A stretch of 64,000 nt of DNA from Eubacteriaceae bacterium (lineage in GTDB: Bacteria; Bacillota; Clostridia; Lachnospirales; Lachnospiraceae), in assembly GCA_910574915.1 (NCBI GenBank), contig CAJTCR010000008.1, forward strand, positions 57,770 to 121,769. Direction: 5' to 3'. The translations under genes and the position numbers were made by a program. Positions 53,617 to 61,738 of the stretch are shown here, piece after piece. Position 1 is the first letter of the stretch. Every line of letters starts with the position of its first letter. The notes below the pieces were generated by a model, which was given only the letters and a program-made list of their open reading frames with translations, did no database searches and was not told where the DNA came from.

Positions 53617-53669
53617 AAAAGTCCTCCTGTTCTATTGTTTGGATTGCCTGGATTGCCCAAACTGTTACA

Positions 53670-53698
53670 ACTATAGCACAACTGTTCTGGGATTTCAA
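53670..53698 (-). promoter_or_regulatory. Promoter of the methyltransferase-LytTR-GHKL unit
   Basis: TTGAAA (53693-53698), 17-bp spacer and TATAGT (53670-53675) on the minus strand. Two AACAGTT copies flank the -10 box 20 bp apart, and GGCAATCCA is repeated in tandem just downstream. These are possible regulator sites. Confidence 0.65.
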
Positions 53699-53792
53699 AT
53701 AAAGAAAGCACTGGCGGGCAGTTGGGGGGATTGTTGTTTTTATTGAAAATTAGGAGGCAGTGTGGTATTTTTATTGTGTGTTGCTTTTTTCG

Positions 53793-54046
53793 TAGGAGGG
53801 GACGCCGGGAGAGGAGATAGGCACGCCCTGGCGGCGTCCGTTCCAGAATGATAAGAAGCCCTAAGCATTCTGCTGGTACGCTGTGGTTGTGCACGGTCGC
53901 GGCACCTAGTTCGCTGCCTGCTGACAGCTAAAGGTGCCGCTTGGCTGCGCCCCTGGTTGTTTTGCAGAATGCCAAGGGCTTCTAATCATTCTTCCAAAGC
54001 CGCCGCCAGGGCGTGCCTATCTCCTCTCCCGGCTGGTCTTCATAAG
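53793..54046. repeat. Large hairpin repeat, copy 3
   Basis: About 254 bp, same orientation and central hairpin as copy 1. Arms at 53807-53836 and 54001-54030 are perfectly complementary over about 30 bp (arm core ATAGGCACGCCCTGGCGG) although they differ from copies 1 and 2. The centre keeps GCGGCACC/GGTGCCGC, while the inner apex GCTGCC/GACAGC has one mismatch. It fills most of the gap 53617-54121, which otherwise holds only the methyltransferase promoter. Confidence 0.9.
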
Positions 54047-54121
54047 TGTAGCGAAAAAGTCGCAAAAACAGACTCGATATAGTATGTTATAACATAAGAA
54101 AGGCAGGTATAGAAAGATTAA

Positions 54122-54739
54122 ATGACAGAGATTTATTATATTGGCGGTTCTCCATGTGCTGGAAAAAGCACGGTGGCTGAAATGCTTTCGAAAAAATACA
54201 GCCTGTACTATTTTAAGGCGGATGATTTTTTAGAAACTTACATGAAGGCGGGTGCATCGCAGGGAGATCCTATTTGCAAAAAGAACGCAGAACTGGATGC
54301 GGAACAGATCTGGATGAGAGATCCTGGCATTCAATGCCAGGAAGAGTTTGCGTTTTACAATGAAATATTTGGCTACTTGTCAGCGGATTTAGCAAAACTT
54401 TCTTGTAAAAACGGTATTGTGACAGAAGGAGCGGCATATGTGCCTGCATTGATGCAGCGGGCAGGCATTCCATACAACCGCTATATCGCGGTAACGCCTA
54501 CAGAAGATTTTCAGATTTTCCATTATAAGCAAAGAGATTTTGTTTCCTATGTGCTGCAAGGCTGCACGGATCAGGAAAAAGCTTTTGCGAACTGGATGGA
54601 ACGGGATATTTTATTTGCGAAAGAAGTGCAAAAACAATGTCTGGAAACGCACTATGCATCGATTGTAAACGATGGAAGCATCGATATTGACGAGTTTGCC
54701 AAATTGGTCGCTGTCCACTTTGGGCTGTGTGGCTGCTGA
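54122..54739 (+). CDS. P-loop kinase-like protein
   Basis: 205 aa. Walker A, GGSPCAGKST, follows immediately after a short beta-strand (MTEIYYI), as in small-molecule kinases. An Asp near YYFKADDFLE is in the expected catalytic position, and a central region (IVTEGAAYVPALMQRAG) resembles Walker B-like segments of 2-phosphoglycerate kinase or shikimate-kinase-type folds. The substrate is unknown. The ribosome site is weak. It is a lone gene between hairpin copy 3 and the convergent MATE exporter. Confidence 0.75.
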   Translation: MTEIYYIGGSPCAGKSTVAEMLSKKYSLYYFKADDFLETYMKAGASQGDPICKKNAELDAEQIWMRDPGIQCQEEFAFYNEIFGYLSADLAKLSCKNGIVTEGAAYVPALMQRAGIPYNRYIAVTPTEDFQIFHYKQRDFVSYVLQGCTDQEKAFANWMERDILFAKEVQKQCLETHYASIVNDGSIDIDEFAKLVAVHFGLCGC

Positions 54740-54763
54740 CGAAAACTGGCTGATTGACTGCTT

Positions 54764-56092
54764 TCACGAACGCACACTAATCCTCTTATGATAATACAGC
54801 ATTCCCGCCAAATCCGCAAGCCCCCATCCAATCGGAATCGCCCACCAGATCCCCGCCGCGCCGACGGCTGGCGCAAGCGCATACGCGAGCGCCACGCGCG
54901 TCCCCAGTGAGATAACGGTCAGTACGACAGAAACCGACGGTTTTCCAATCGCCCGGTAAAGCCCGTAAAATAAAAACAAACACCCGATCCCGCAGTAAAA
55001 CGGCGCGACGATATGCAAATACTGGACGCCTTGTGCGACAATCGCTGTCTGTGACGCTTTGATAAAAATAAGCATCATCGGCTTTGCCAGTACGCAGATC
55101 AGCACGGATACGCCGATACAGTAGCAAAGTACCGTCAGCACCGCGCAGCGGATGCCTGCCGTTACCCGTTTTTGCTGCCCGGCGCCTTTGTTTTGGGCGA
55201 TAAAGGTGGAAAACGCATTGGCGTATTCCTGCGCCGGCATATAGGCAAACGCTTCGATTTTTACCGCAGCCGCAAATGCCGCCATTACAACCGTTCCAAA
55301 GCTGTTTACCAGCCCCTGGATCAAAAGGATGCCAAGGTTCATAACCGACTGCTGCATACAGGTCAGAAACGAATAGCCTGCGATCTCTGCAAGGCAGCCC
55401 TTTTGAATCCGAAAGCCGCAAAACGCCTGGCGCACTTCCTGCTGCTTAGCCAGCACATAACTGCCGATCCCAAACGCCGCGAAATACTGGGAAATCACCG
55501 TTGCTAAAGCCGCGCCAAAAGTTCCCCAGGAAAAAACCGCTACAAACAGCAGGTCTAGTATCATATTGGACACCGTGGAAACGCCTAAAAACACGAGCGG
55601 GACGAGCGAATTGCCGACTGCCTTTAAATAGGCGGCGAAAAAATTGTAGGCGGCGACGGCTGGGATTCCCCAAAACACCACTGTCAAATACTCTTTTGTA
55701 ATCTGTGTAATCTCCTGTGGAATATGCATCCACAAAATAAGCGCCGAAACGCCAAAAAGCGAAAGCGCCGTCAGCACAGCCGCAACAACGGCAAGCAAGA
55801 AAAACGATGTGCAAATGCTGTTTTTAAGCGCCTTTATATCCTGCCTGCCAAAGCAAAGGGAACACACCGTGCCGCTCCCCATGCAAAGCCCAAGCAGCAC
55901 CGATGTCAAAAACGTCATCAGCGCAAATGCAGCCCCGACAGCCGCAAGCGCATCCGGCCCGGCTATATGCCCCACAACCCAGGTATCCACGATGTTGTAG
56001 CCCTGCTGCAACAAGTTGCCAAAGATCATTGGCAGCGCAAATACAGACATCGTCTTCATTACATGTCCTTTTGTCAAATCCTGCTGGTTCAC
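54764..56092 (-). CDS. MATE-family multidrug/sodium antiporter
   Basis: 442 aa from a GTG at 56092, overlapping the kinase stop as GTGA. Twelve predicted membrane helices in two similar halves. The N-terminal GNLLQQGYNIVDTWVVGH and AVGAAFALMTFLTSVLLGL segments are characteristic of MATE/DinF-type exporters. It probably exports cationic compounds using an ion gradient. It is the last gene of a LytTR-GHKL-MATE operon, suggesting induction by the compound or peptide sensed by that kinase. Confidence 0.93.
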   Translation of the reverse strand: MNQQDLTKGHVMKTMSVFALPMIFGNLLQQGYNIVDTWVVGHIAGPDALAAVGAAFALMTFLTSVLLGLCMGSGTVCSLCFGRQDIKALKNSICTSFFLLAVVAAVLTALSLFGVSALILWMHIPQEITQITKEYLTVVFWGIPAVAAYNFFAAYLKAVGNSLVPLVFLGVSTVSNMILDLLFVAVFSWGTFGAALATVISQYFAAFGIGSYVLAKQQEVRQAFCGFRIQKGCLAEIAGYSFLTCMQQSVMNLGILLIQGLVNSFGTVVMAAFAAAVKIEAFAYMPAQEYANAFSTFIAQNKGAGQQKRVTAGIRCAVLTVLCYCIGVSVLICVLAKPMMLIFIKASQTAIVAQGVQYLHIVAPFYCGIGCLFLFYGLYRAIGKPSVSVVLTVISLGTRVALAYALAPAVGAAGIWWAIPIGWGLADLAGMLYYHKRISVRS

Positions 56093-57411
56093 AGCTCCTC
56101 CTTTTCGAACACTTTGCCTGGGAGAATCAGCAGTACGTGCAGCAAAAACACCTGATCCTGCACTTTAATGCTCATTGCCCCGTGATATTTTTCCGCTATT
56201 GTTTTTACATTGGAAAGCCCTGTTCCCTGCCGGTAAATGCCGCTTCCCTGAAAACTGTTCGCAACCTCGATCAATAAAAAATCTCCCTGGAGGCGCCCGG
56301 ATACCCGAATATATTTTTGCGCGCCGTCCTCCATTTTTTTGCACGCATGAATCGCATTGTCCAGCGCATTCGACAGGATAATGCACAAATCGATATCACG
56401 CACGCCGCAAGGATACGGCAGGACGAGCGGGCAGTCCACATCGATGCCCATGCCTGCCGCGATGCCAAGCTTTTTCCCCGCCAGGATGTCCACTACCGGA
56501 TTGTTCGTACTGCATGAAAACGACAGTTCTTCCGCCATCTCGTCCATATCCCTGATATAAGTAAACGCCTGTTCCAGCTTTCCGCTTTGCAGCAGCTTTT
56601 TTAACACCGCCATATGGTTTTTGACATCGTGCCGGAACGCCTTTGTTTTTTCATAGTGTTCCCTCGCCTGCTCGACATACTGGTTCAGGAAATGCTCCTC
56701 CTGCTCAAGCAGCGAAAGCTCTGCGCTAAGGCACACACTCGCAAGCAGCTTTTTATAGGAAAACAAAATGCAAAACAGGCTTGCGATCGCCAAAAGCTGC
56801 ATAATAAACATCTGGCAGTGGTTTGCAGATACCATAAGCCCGCTGCTGTCTGAAACGCTGCATCCATATACGACAGAATGAATATAGCCATTCATAATAA
56901 AAATCATAAGGACAGGGATTAAAACGAGAAATACATACTGCTTTTTGACTGCTTCATAATAGGAAAAATACCGCCATACAAAATAGCAGCACGCTCCAGA
57001 CAGCAGCAGCGCTGCCGCATCCCCGCAAAGCATCAGCAAAATGCCGACCGCCCTTTGATCAAAGCCAGACAGCAGCGGGTAACAAATGCCTTGCAAAATA
57101 CTTACAAGCCCATAACAAAGCTGCATAACCTCAACGACAAGCGCCGTATATAAAACAACTGATTTCCAGCCTGCACGAAGCAAAAGCTTCCCGCTCGCCA
57201 AAAGCAGCAGCACATACACTCCAAGCCCCGCACTTGCAAAAGAAGTCGTAACCTGGATCAGGCTTATCACGCCAATCCCGCATACAGCAAACAGGATATA
57301 AGCACCAAGCCGGATCTTTTTATGCAAAAGCTTCGCCAAAAAATAAAACCCCAGCAGCGTCTGAACGCTTCCCATCACATAGACACTGTAAAAATCGATG
57401 TACCGAACCAT
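56089..57411 (-). CDS. GHKL-type sensor histidine kinase
   Basis: 440 aa. Six or more membrane helices in residues 1-225, phosphoacceptor FRHDVKNHMAVLKKLL, ATPase N-box LSNALDNAIHACK and a C-terminal GTGLSNVKTIAEKYHG. GGAGG precedes the ATG. It lies between its LytTR regulator (47 nt upstream) and the MATE exporter (4-nt overlap). It is a paralogue of the kinase at 50223-51524 with the same architecture. Confidence 0.93.
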   Translation of the reverse strand: MVRYIDFYSVYVMGSVQTLLGFYFLAKLLHKKIRLGAYILFAVCGIGVISLIQVTTSFASAGLGVYVLLLLASGKLLLRAGWKSVVLYTALVVEVMQLCYGLVSILQGICYPLLSGFDQRAVGILLMLCGDAAALLLSGACCYFVWRYFSYYEAVKKQYVFLVLIPVLMIFIMNGYIHSVVYGCSVSDSSGLMVSANHCQMFIMQLLAIASLFCILFSYKKLLASVCLSAELSLLEQEEHFLNQYVEQAREHYEKTKAFRHDVKNHMAVLKKLLQSGKLEQAFTYIRDMDEMAEELSFSCSTNNPVVDILAGKKLGIAAGMGIDVDCPLVLPYPCGVRDIDLCIILSNALDNAIHACKKMEDGAQKYIRVSGRLQGDFLLIEVANSFQGSGIYRQGTGLSNVKTIAEKYHGAMSIKVQDQVFLLHVLLILPGKVFEKEEL

Positions 57412-57458
57412 TCCACACCTCCCGGCACGACTACTTCATACAGTCAGAAATTAGAGTA

Positions 57459-58163
57459 CTACCTGTTTTTCATATACTGCAAAATTACCCCTGAAAACTC
57501 CTTGCTGCGCAGCCGTGATACCGGGATCTGTTTTTCGCCCTCCAGATAGGCTGTCCCGTTCTTGTAGCTTTTTAAATATTGCAGGTTAATCAGGTAGCTT
57601 CTGTGGCACCGGAAAAAACGGTCGTCCAGTTTTTTCTCCAGATGGTCAATCCGGTCGTAAAAATCCGTTACTTCCAGCGAAGCCAGATGCAAATACACCT
57701 TTCTGTCAATAATTTCACAATAAACAATCTCATCCAGCGGAATAATGCGGCTTTCACAGCCTCTTTGCACGAGCAGGTTCGCCTGTCTGGCATTTTTCAT
57801 AGACGCAAACAGCCGTTCCATCGTTTTTTCAAACTGCCCCTTTTTAAGCGGCTTGACCAGGTAATCATACGCCTGCACTTCAAATGAGGAAAATACCATC
57901 TCTTTTAAAACGGTAATAAAAATTAAAAATCCCTGAAACCTGCGCCTGCGCAGCTCCCGCGCCGTTTCCATGCCGTCAATCCCCCGCATCTGGATATCCA
58001 AAAACAAAATATCAATCGGCGCTTCATAGTTTAATAATTGTTCCCCGCACGAAAACCGCACGGTCACTGTCTCCATATTTTTTCTGCGGAAAAAATCAGA
58101 CGCCATCGCACAGATGCTGTCAGACATCGATTTTTCGTCATCGCAGACTGCAATGTGAATCAC
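57459..58163 (-). CDS. LytTR-family response regulator
   Basis: 234 aa from a GTG at 58163 with GGGAGG 7 nt upstream. Receiver with AVCDDEKSMSD, ILFLDIQMRGIDG and VKPLKKGQFE, then a LytTR domain (ESRIIPLDEIVYCEIIDRKVYLHL, KLDDRFFRCHRSYLINLQYL, EKQIPVSRLRSKEF). It likely controls the MATE operon. A 38-codon frame upstream ends within its start codon (GTGA overlap). Confidence 0.94.
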   Translation of the reverse strand: MIHIAVCDDEKSMSDSICAMASDFFRRKNMETVTVRFSCGEQLLNYEAPIDILFLDIQMRGIDGMETARELRRRRFQGFLIFITVLKEMVFSSFEVQAYDYLVKPLKKGQFEKTMERLFASMKNARQANLLVQRGCESRIIPLDEIVYCEIIDRKVYLHLASLEVTDFYDRIDHLEKKLDDRFFRCHRSYLINLQYLKSYKNGTAYLEGEKQIPVSRLRSKEFSGVILQYMKNR

Positions 58164-58276
58164 ACCATCACCTCCCTGTGCGCAAAAAACCGCCCCACGT
58201 TTTTTTCGGCAGGTATTGCGGCCTGCGAAACCTCTTGTGCGCCAAATGTATGTTCCATGCCGTAAAATGCGCCCAT
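58160..58276 (-). CDS. Possible 38-aa peptide upstream of the LytTR regulator
   Basis: An ATG at 58276 opens a 38-codon frame (MGAFYGMEHTFGAQEV at the start, then Ala/Glu/Phe-rich) whose TGA overlaps the regulator GTG by four bases, a typical coupling arrangement. Against it, only AGGAAAG about 13 nt upstream could act as a ribosome site, and no family is recognised. A second in-frame ATG at 58258 would give 32 aa. Confidence 0.3.
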   Translation of the reverse strand: MGAFYGMEHTFGAQEVSQAAIPAEKNVGRFFAHREVMV

Positions 58277-58286
58277 ACAGCAGTCA

Positions 58287-58315
58287 TTGACTTTCCTACA
58301 GGAAATTATTATAAT
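58287..58315 (+). promoter_or_regulatory. Promoter of the potassium channel gene
   Basis: TTGACT (58287-58292), 17-bp spacer and perfect TATAAT (58310-58315) on the plus strand, about 40 nt before the start codon at 58356. Confidence 0.8.
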
Positions 58316-58355
58316 TTTATCAGGTAAAAAACACCCAAAAGGAGACTGTTTTTAT

Positions 58356-59933
58356 ATGAAGAGGAGAAATAAAATCTATCTGTACATAACCGTACTCCTA
58401 TTGCTTGTTTACATTGGGCTGCTGGCGGTTTTGTGCCTGTCTGAATATACGGACAGCAATGCTACGATCCGTTCCTTCGGCGATGCCTTCTGGTATTCGC
58501 TCGTGACGTTTACGACTGTCGGGTACGGTGATTTGACACCGGTAACGCCGGTCGGACATGCCGTCGGCGTTATTTTCCTGCTGCTTTCCGCCGGCATTAT
58601 GATGACGCTGTTTGGCGCCGCCATCTCTTTTGTAACGAGCGAAGGGCTGCCGCTTTTTCTGCTCGGCTTCCAGCGGGAAAAAAACTGGTATTATTTCGCG
58701 GACTACGGCGCGGAAGCACATATACTGGCTGCCAATATATTCAAGGAAGACCCGGATACCGTCATTATTTTCGGCGAAAAAAAGACCGACGAAATGGAAT
58801 TTCCAGACTATCCCTGCCTGTTTATCAACGTATCTCCGGCAAGGATCGTCGCACGCAAGAAAAGCACCGGGTCAAAATGCAAGATTTTTCTTATGAAAGA
58901 AAATGACATCGGGGTAAACAGCCGCGCCATCGGGCTGCACCAGCTTCCGGTAGACGTGTATGCCAGGACGACAAACGGCCAAGACCACCTGTCTGGCAAT
59001 ATCCGGTTTTTCCACAGCTATGACTGCTGCGCCAGGCAGTACTGGCGTTCCAGGCCGCTTTGCAGCAATGAACATACCATCGTCTTAATCGGCTTTGGCA
59101 ACTACGGGCTGAGCATCCTTGAACGGGCGATTTTTACGAATGTCATCTCGGTCGGGCAGCATGTGGCGTACCATATTTTTGGAGATGCAACGGAATTTCT
59201 CGCCACGCACAGACATCTTCACGAAGTATTTTCCATCGGAACGGTATCGCAGGACTCGGATTCCCTGCTCTTTTATAAAGAATGCTGGGAAATGCACCAC
59301 GAAGTGTTAGAGCTTGCCGACCGCATTATTATCTGTCCCGACGACGAGCCGGAAGGATGGAACATTTTCTGGCGCCTTGGCCGCTATTATAAGCTGCACG
59401 GACAGATCCATCTGCACAGCAACCGGGAGGCGCCCGGCGTATCGTATTTTGGGACAAACGAGGAAATCTATACCCCGAACCAGATTATGCGCACGTCACT
59501 CAACCAGGCGGCGGTTACGATCAATGAGATCTTCCGCAAATCCGTCTCCTATCCTACGCTTAGCTGGGAAAACCTGGACGATTTTCACCGGGAGTCCAAA
59601 ATATCCGCCGCAGACCATCTTTTAATGAAAATCCGCATTCTTTTAAAAGATGAAACGATTACGGATTTTTCCGCGGATACCGTGGAAAAAGCATACCGGG
59701 AATACTGCGAGACGAAAAAGGATGCGGCGGTACAGGAGATGTACCGCAGGATTGACCATCTTCGCTGGCTGCGCTTTTATACTTTTTACAACTGGAGCTA
59801 CGGAGCCGCGCGCCACGACGGCGCAAGGCAGCACCCTATGCTGTGCGCCTACGAAAATCTCACGCCTGAGCAAAGGCGGGAACGCGACGCCGCATGGGAG
59901 CTGCTTGGCAGTATTACGGTGGAGCTGAAATAG
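58356..59933 (+). CDS. Two-helix potassium channel with cytoplasmic Rossmann-like regions
   Basis: 525 aa from the ATG at 58356 (GGAG about 12 nt upstream). TM1 (about 7-29), pore loop with selectivity filter TVGYGD (54-59), TM2 (about 68-90), then about 430 cytoplasmic residues. The cytoplasmic part has a nucleotide-binding-like segment (VLIGFGNYGLSILERAIF) and resembles RCK-type gating domains, but is longer than usual and I cannot place its second half. It is monocistronic, and its last 20 bp overlap a convergent 55-aa gene. Confidence 0.88.
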   Translation: MKRRNKIYLYITVLLLLVYIGLLAVLCLSEYTDSNATIRSFGDAFWYSLVTFTTVGYGDLTPVTPVGHAVGVIFLLLSAGIMMTLFGAAISFVTSEGLPLFLLGFQREKNWYYFADYGAEAHILAANIFKEDPDTVIIFGEKKTDEMEFPDYPCLFINVSPARIVARKKSTGSKCKIFLMKENDIGVNSRAIGLHQLPVDVYARTTNGQDHLSGNIRFFHSYDCCARQYWRSRPLCSNEHTIVLIGFGNYGLSILERAIFTNVISVGQHVAYHIFGDATEFLATHRHLHEVFSIGTVSQDSDSLLFYKECWEMHHEVLELADRIIICPDDEPEGWNIFWRLGRYYKLHGQIHLHSNREAPGVSYFGTNEEIYTPNQIMRTSLNQAAVTINEIFRKSVSYPTLSWENLDDFHRESKISAADHLLMKIRILLKDETITDFSADTVEKAYREYCETKKDAAVQEMYRRIDHLRWLRFYTFYNWSYGAARHDGARQHPMLCAYENLTPEQRRERDAAWELLGSITVELK

Positions 59934-60081
59934 CTGTCCGTTTTTGAAGCTGCGCATACATCTGGTAGCCGTTGCTTTTGCACTGCGGGCATGGACAGAC
60001 GGCCATGTGCACCAGCCCCAGCTTATAGGGGCACCGCGGGCACGGCGGCTTGACCGGATGCAAAATGGAAGATTTTTGCAT
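59914..60081 (-). CDS. 55-aa protein with paired cysteines (zinc-ribbon-like)
   Basis: A 55-codon frame from the ATG at 60081 with AGGAGG 7 nt upstream and a promoter (TTGACG-N17-TAAAAT) above it. It contains CPRC (14-17) and CPCPQC (29-34), spaced 14 residues apart, as in small zinc ribbons. The tail overlaps the end of the potassium channel gene in antisense by 20 bp. It is divergent from the ferredoxin gene, with a Crp-type palindrome in the shared upstream region. Function unknown. Confidence 0.7.
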   Translation of the reverse strand: MQKSSILHPVKPPCPRCPYKLGLVHMAVCPCPQCKSNGYQMYAQLQKRTAISAPP

Positions 60082-60117
60082 GTTACTACCTCCTGTCCTG
60101 GAAAAGAATCTGTTACA

Positions 60118-60146
60118 ATTTTAGCGCAAAAACCAGCAGCCGTCAA
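60118..60146 (-). promoter_or_regulatory. Promoter of the 55-aa cysteine protein
   Basis: TTGACG (60141-60146), 17-bp spacer and TAAAAT (60118-60123) on the minus strand, about 37 nt before the start codon at 60081. Confidence 0.7.
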
Positions 60147-60176
60147 TGCAAATGCGCAAGTTCCCCTGCCCCGTAT

Positions 60177-60193
60177 CTGTGACTTTATCACAG
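60177..60193. promoter_or_regulatory. Crp/Fnr-type operator palindrome
   Basis: Perfect inverted repeat CTGTGA-cttta-TCACAG. Its centre (60185) is about 41 bp upstream of the transcription start predicted from the TATAAT at 60214-60219, the classical position for class II activation, and no -35 box is present. The spacer is 5 bp rather than the 6 of E. coli CRP sites. A Crp/Fnr-family regulator is encoded two genes away (61015-61689). Confidence 0.65.
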
Positions 60194-60213
60194 AATCCAC
60201 ACTGTTTTCGCTG

Positions 60214-60219
60214 TATAAT
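60214..60219 (+). promoter_or_regulatory. -10 box of the ferredoxin promoter
   Basis: Perfect TATAAT without a recognisable -35 hexamer (CAGAAT at the expected place), consistent with an activator-dependent promoter driven from the palindrome at 60177-60193. Confidence 0.6.
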
Positions 60220-60241
60220 ACAGGAAAAAAGGAGCTTTCCC

Positions 60242-60448
60242 ATGAAAAAAAGAAAAGCAGTAATCAACAGGAAACAATGTGTTGCCTGCGGCTGCTGCAT
60301 GAAAGTATGCCCGCGAAATGCGATTACCATTTCAAAAGGCATCCATGCAGACGTGAACAGGCAGTTATGCGTCGGATGCAGAAAATGCGCGGCTGAATGC
60401 CCTGCAAGCGTTATTTCATTCGAAGTGCTGGAGGTGGCAGATTCATGA
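60242..60448 (+). CDS. 2[4Fe-4S] ferredoxin
   Basis: 68 aa from the ATG at 60242 (AGGAG about 7 nt upstream). Two [4Fe-4S] motifs: Cys13, 16, 19 and 23 (CVACGCCMKVCP, with an extra Cys18) and Cys43, 46, 49 and 53 (CVGCRKCAAECP). It carries electrons, probably for the membrane Fe-S protein whose ATG overlaps its stop codon (ATGA at 60445). It is controlled by an apparently activator-dependent promoter. Confidence 0.93.
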   Translation: MKKRKAVINRKQCVACGCCMKVCPRNAITISKGIHADVNRQLCVGCRKCAAECPASVISFEVLEVADS

Positions 60449-61026
60449 ACAAAAAAAAGAAATGGTATGATTTTCTCTGGATCGTTTCTCTTACTTATCT
60501 GATTTTGGGATTTTTTAATATCCTGTTTGCGTGGCTTGGGCTTTTGTGCTTTTTTATCCCGCTGATCATAGCGGTTGGAAACGGAGGCAAAGCTTACTGC
60601 AACCGGTACTGCGGCAGGGGGCAGCTATTTTCCCTGATTGGCGGCAGGTTCGGGCTGTCCCGGAAAAAAGACATTCCAGGGTGGATGAAGTCGGGTGCTT
60701 TCCGGTATGGATTTTTAGCGTTTTTCTTTACGATGTTTTTCCTTATGCTGTGGAACACCTGGCTGGTATTTTCCGGCGCAAAAGATCTTGGCACTGTCGT
60801 CACGCTGCTTTGGACATTTAAGCTTCCGTGGCACTGGGCATATCACGGCACCCTGTTTTCTGACGGCGTCGCGCAGTTTGCCTTCGGCTTTTACAGCGTA
60901 ATGCTGACTTCCACCGTACTTGGCTTTTTTACGATGGTTTTATTTAAGCCGCGCTCGTGGTGCGTGTACTGCCCGATGGGAACGATGACGCAGCTTATCT
61001 GCAAAGCAAAAAATCTAAACGATTAG
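60445..61026 (+). CDS. Polytopic membrane Fe-S protein (NapH/NosR-like cysteine motifs)
   Basis: 193 aa from the ATG at 60445 (GGAGG upstream). Four predicted membrane helices. Two cysteine groups, CNRYCGRGQ after the second helix and CVYCPMGTMTQLIC near the C-terminus, resemble the membrane-adjacent motifs of NapH/NosR/CcoG-type polyferredoxins, with fewer cysteines. With the ferredoxin it may form a membrane electron-transfer unit. Overlaps the convergent Crp-family gene by 12 bp. Confidence 0.8.
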   Translation: MNKKKKWYDFLWIVSLTYLILGFFNILFAWLGLLCFFIPLIIAVGNGGKAYCNRYCGRGQLFSLIGGRFGLSRKKDIPGWMKSGAFRYGFLAFFFTMFFLMLWNTWLVFSGAKDLGTVVTLLWTFKLPWHWAYHGTLFSDGVAQFAFGFYSVMLTSTVLGFFTMVLFKPRSWCVYCPMGTMTQLICKAKNLND

Positions 61027-61689
61027 CTGGCGCAGGCGCTTTTTATCCAGGATCTTAACGCCTCCTCTTGAGACTTCCACGATCCCTTCACCGGCGAAAT
61101 ATTTTAACATCCGAGAGACCACTTCACGGGCAGACCCCATATACCGGGCGATCTGCCCGTGCGTCAATGGAATGGTATCTAAACCCGTTCTTGCCGATTC
61201 ATCAGAAAGGAAAATTGCCAGCCTCCGATCCATGCTCATAAACAAGATCTGCTGCATCACCCACATCACATCGGAAAAACGGCTGACCGCCGCTTCCAGC
61301 GCAAAAATGCGAATATCAGGATTCCGTTTCGAAACCGCGGCAAACGCGTGCCCGCTGATTACGCAGCACTGGCTGTCCTCCTCCGCGTCTACAAACACAT
61401 CAAACGTAACCGCTTCTAACACACAGGAAGCAGACAGCATACACAGGTCGCCTTTATGCAGGCGGTAAAGCGTAATGTCCTTTCCTTCCTCAGACATCAT
61501 ATAAAGCCGCAGGCTTCCTGACCGTACAAGGATCACACCCGAGCATTCACTGCCATCATGAATATTTTTCCCTTTCGGATACGTGGCATCACAGGAATGC
61601 TGACAAATATATTCCTTGTCCGCATCCGATATCTTTTCCCAAAAAGGGAAAATTTCTCTGTAAATAGATTCAAAACTGATTTCCTGCAT
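61015..61689 (-). CDS. Crp/Fnr-family transcriptional regulator
   Basis: 224 aa: cyclic-nucleotide-binding-like beta barrel (about 25-140), dimerisation helix and C-terminal helix-turn-helix (LTHGQIARYMGSAREVVSRMLKYFAGEGIVEVSRGGVKI). Cysteines are present in YICQHSC (about 27-32) and elsewhere, so an Fe-S or redox-sensing mode is possible but not provable. The operator in front of the ferredoxin gene is its probable site. Its short gap after the AAA-ATPase gene (49 nt) could allow some read-through. Confidence 0.93.
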   Translation of the reverse strand: MQEISFESIYREIFPFWEKISDADKEYICQHSCDATYPKGKNIHDGSECSGVILVRSGSLRLYMMSEEGKDITLYRLHKGDLCMLSASCVLEAVTFDVFVDAEEDSQCCVISGHAFAAVSKRNPDIRIFALEAAVSRFSDVMWVMQQILFMSMDRRLAIFLSDESARTGLDTIPLTHGQIARYMGSAREVVSRMLKYFAGEGIVEVSRGGVKILDKKRLRQLIV

Positions 61690-61738
61690 GTTGTTTTTGC
61701 CCTTTCCTTATTTTATATCATCATCCCGCCAGACATGT

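Noticed and set aside
53617..53792. Restriction (Res) subunit remnant near the Mod-type methylase
   Set aside because: No helicase-like or nuclease frame is present on either strand in the gap or beyond the hairpin copy.
58164..58259. GCAGG/CCTGC hairpin upstream of the LytTR regulator as a terminator
   Set aside because: The stem is only five base pairs with an eight-base loop. A T-run is not in the right place on the minus strand.
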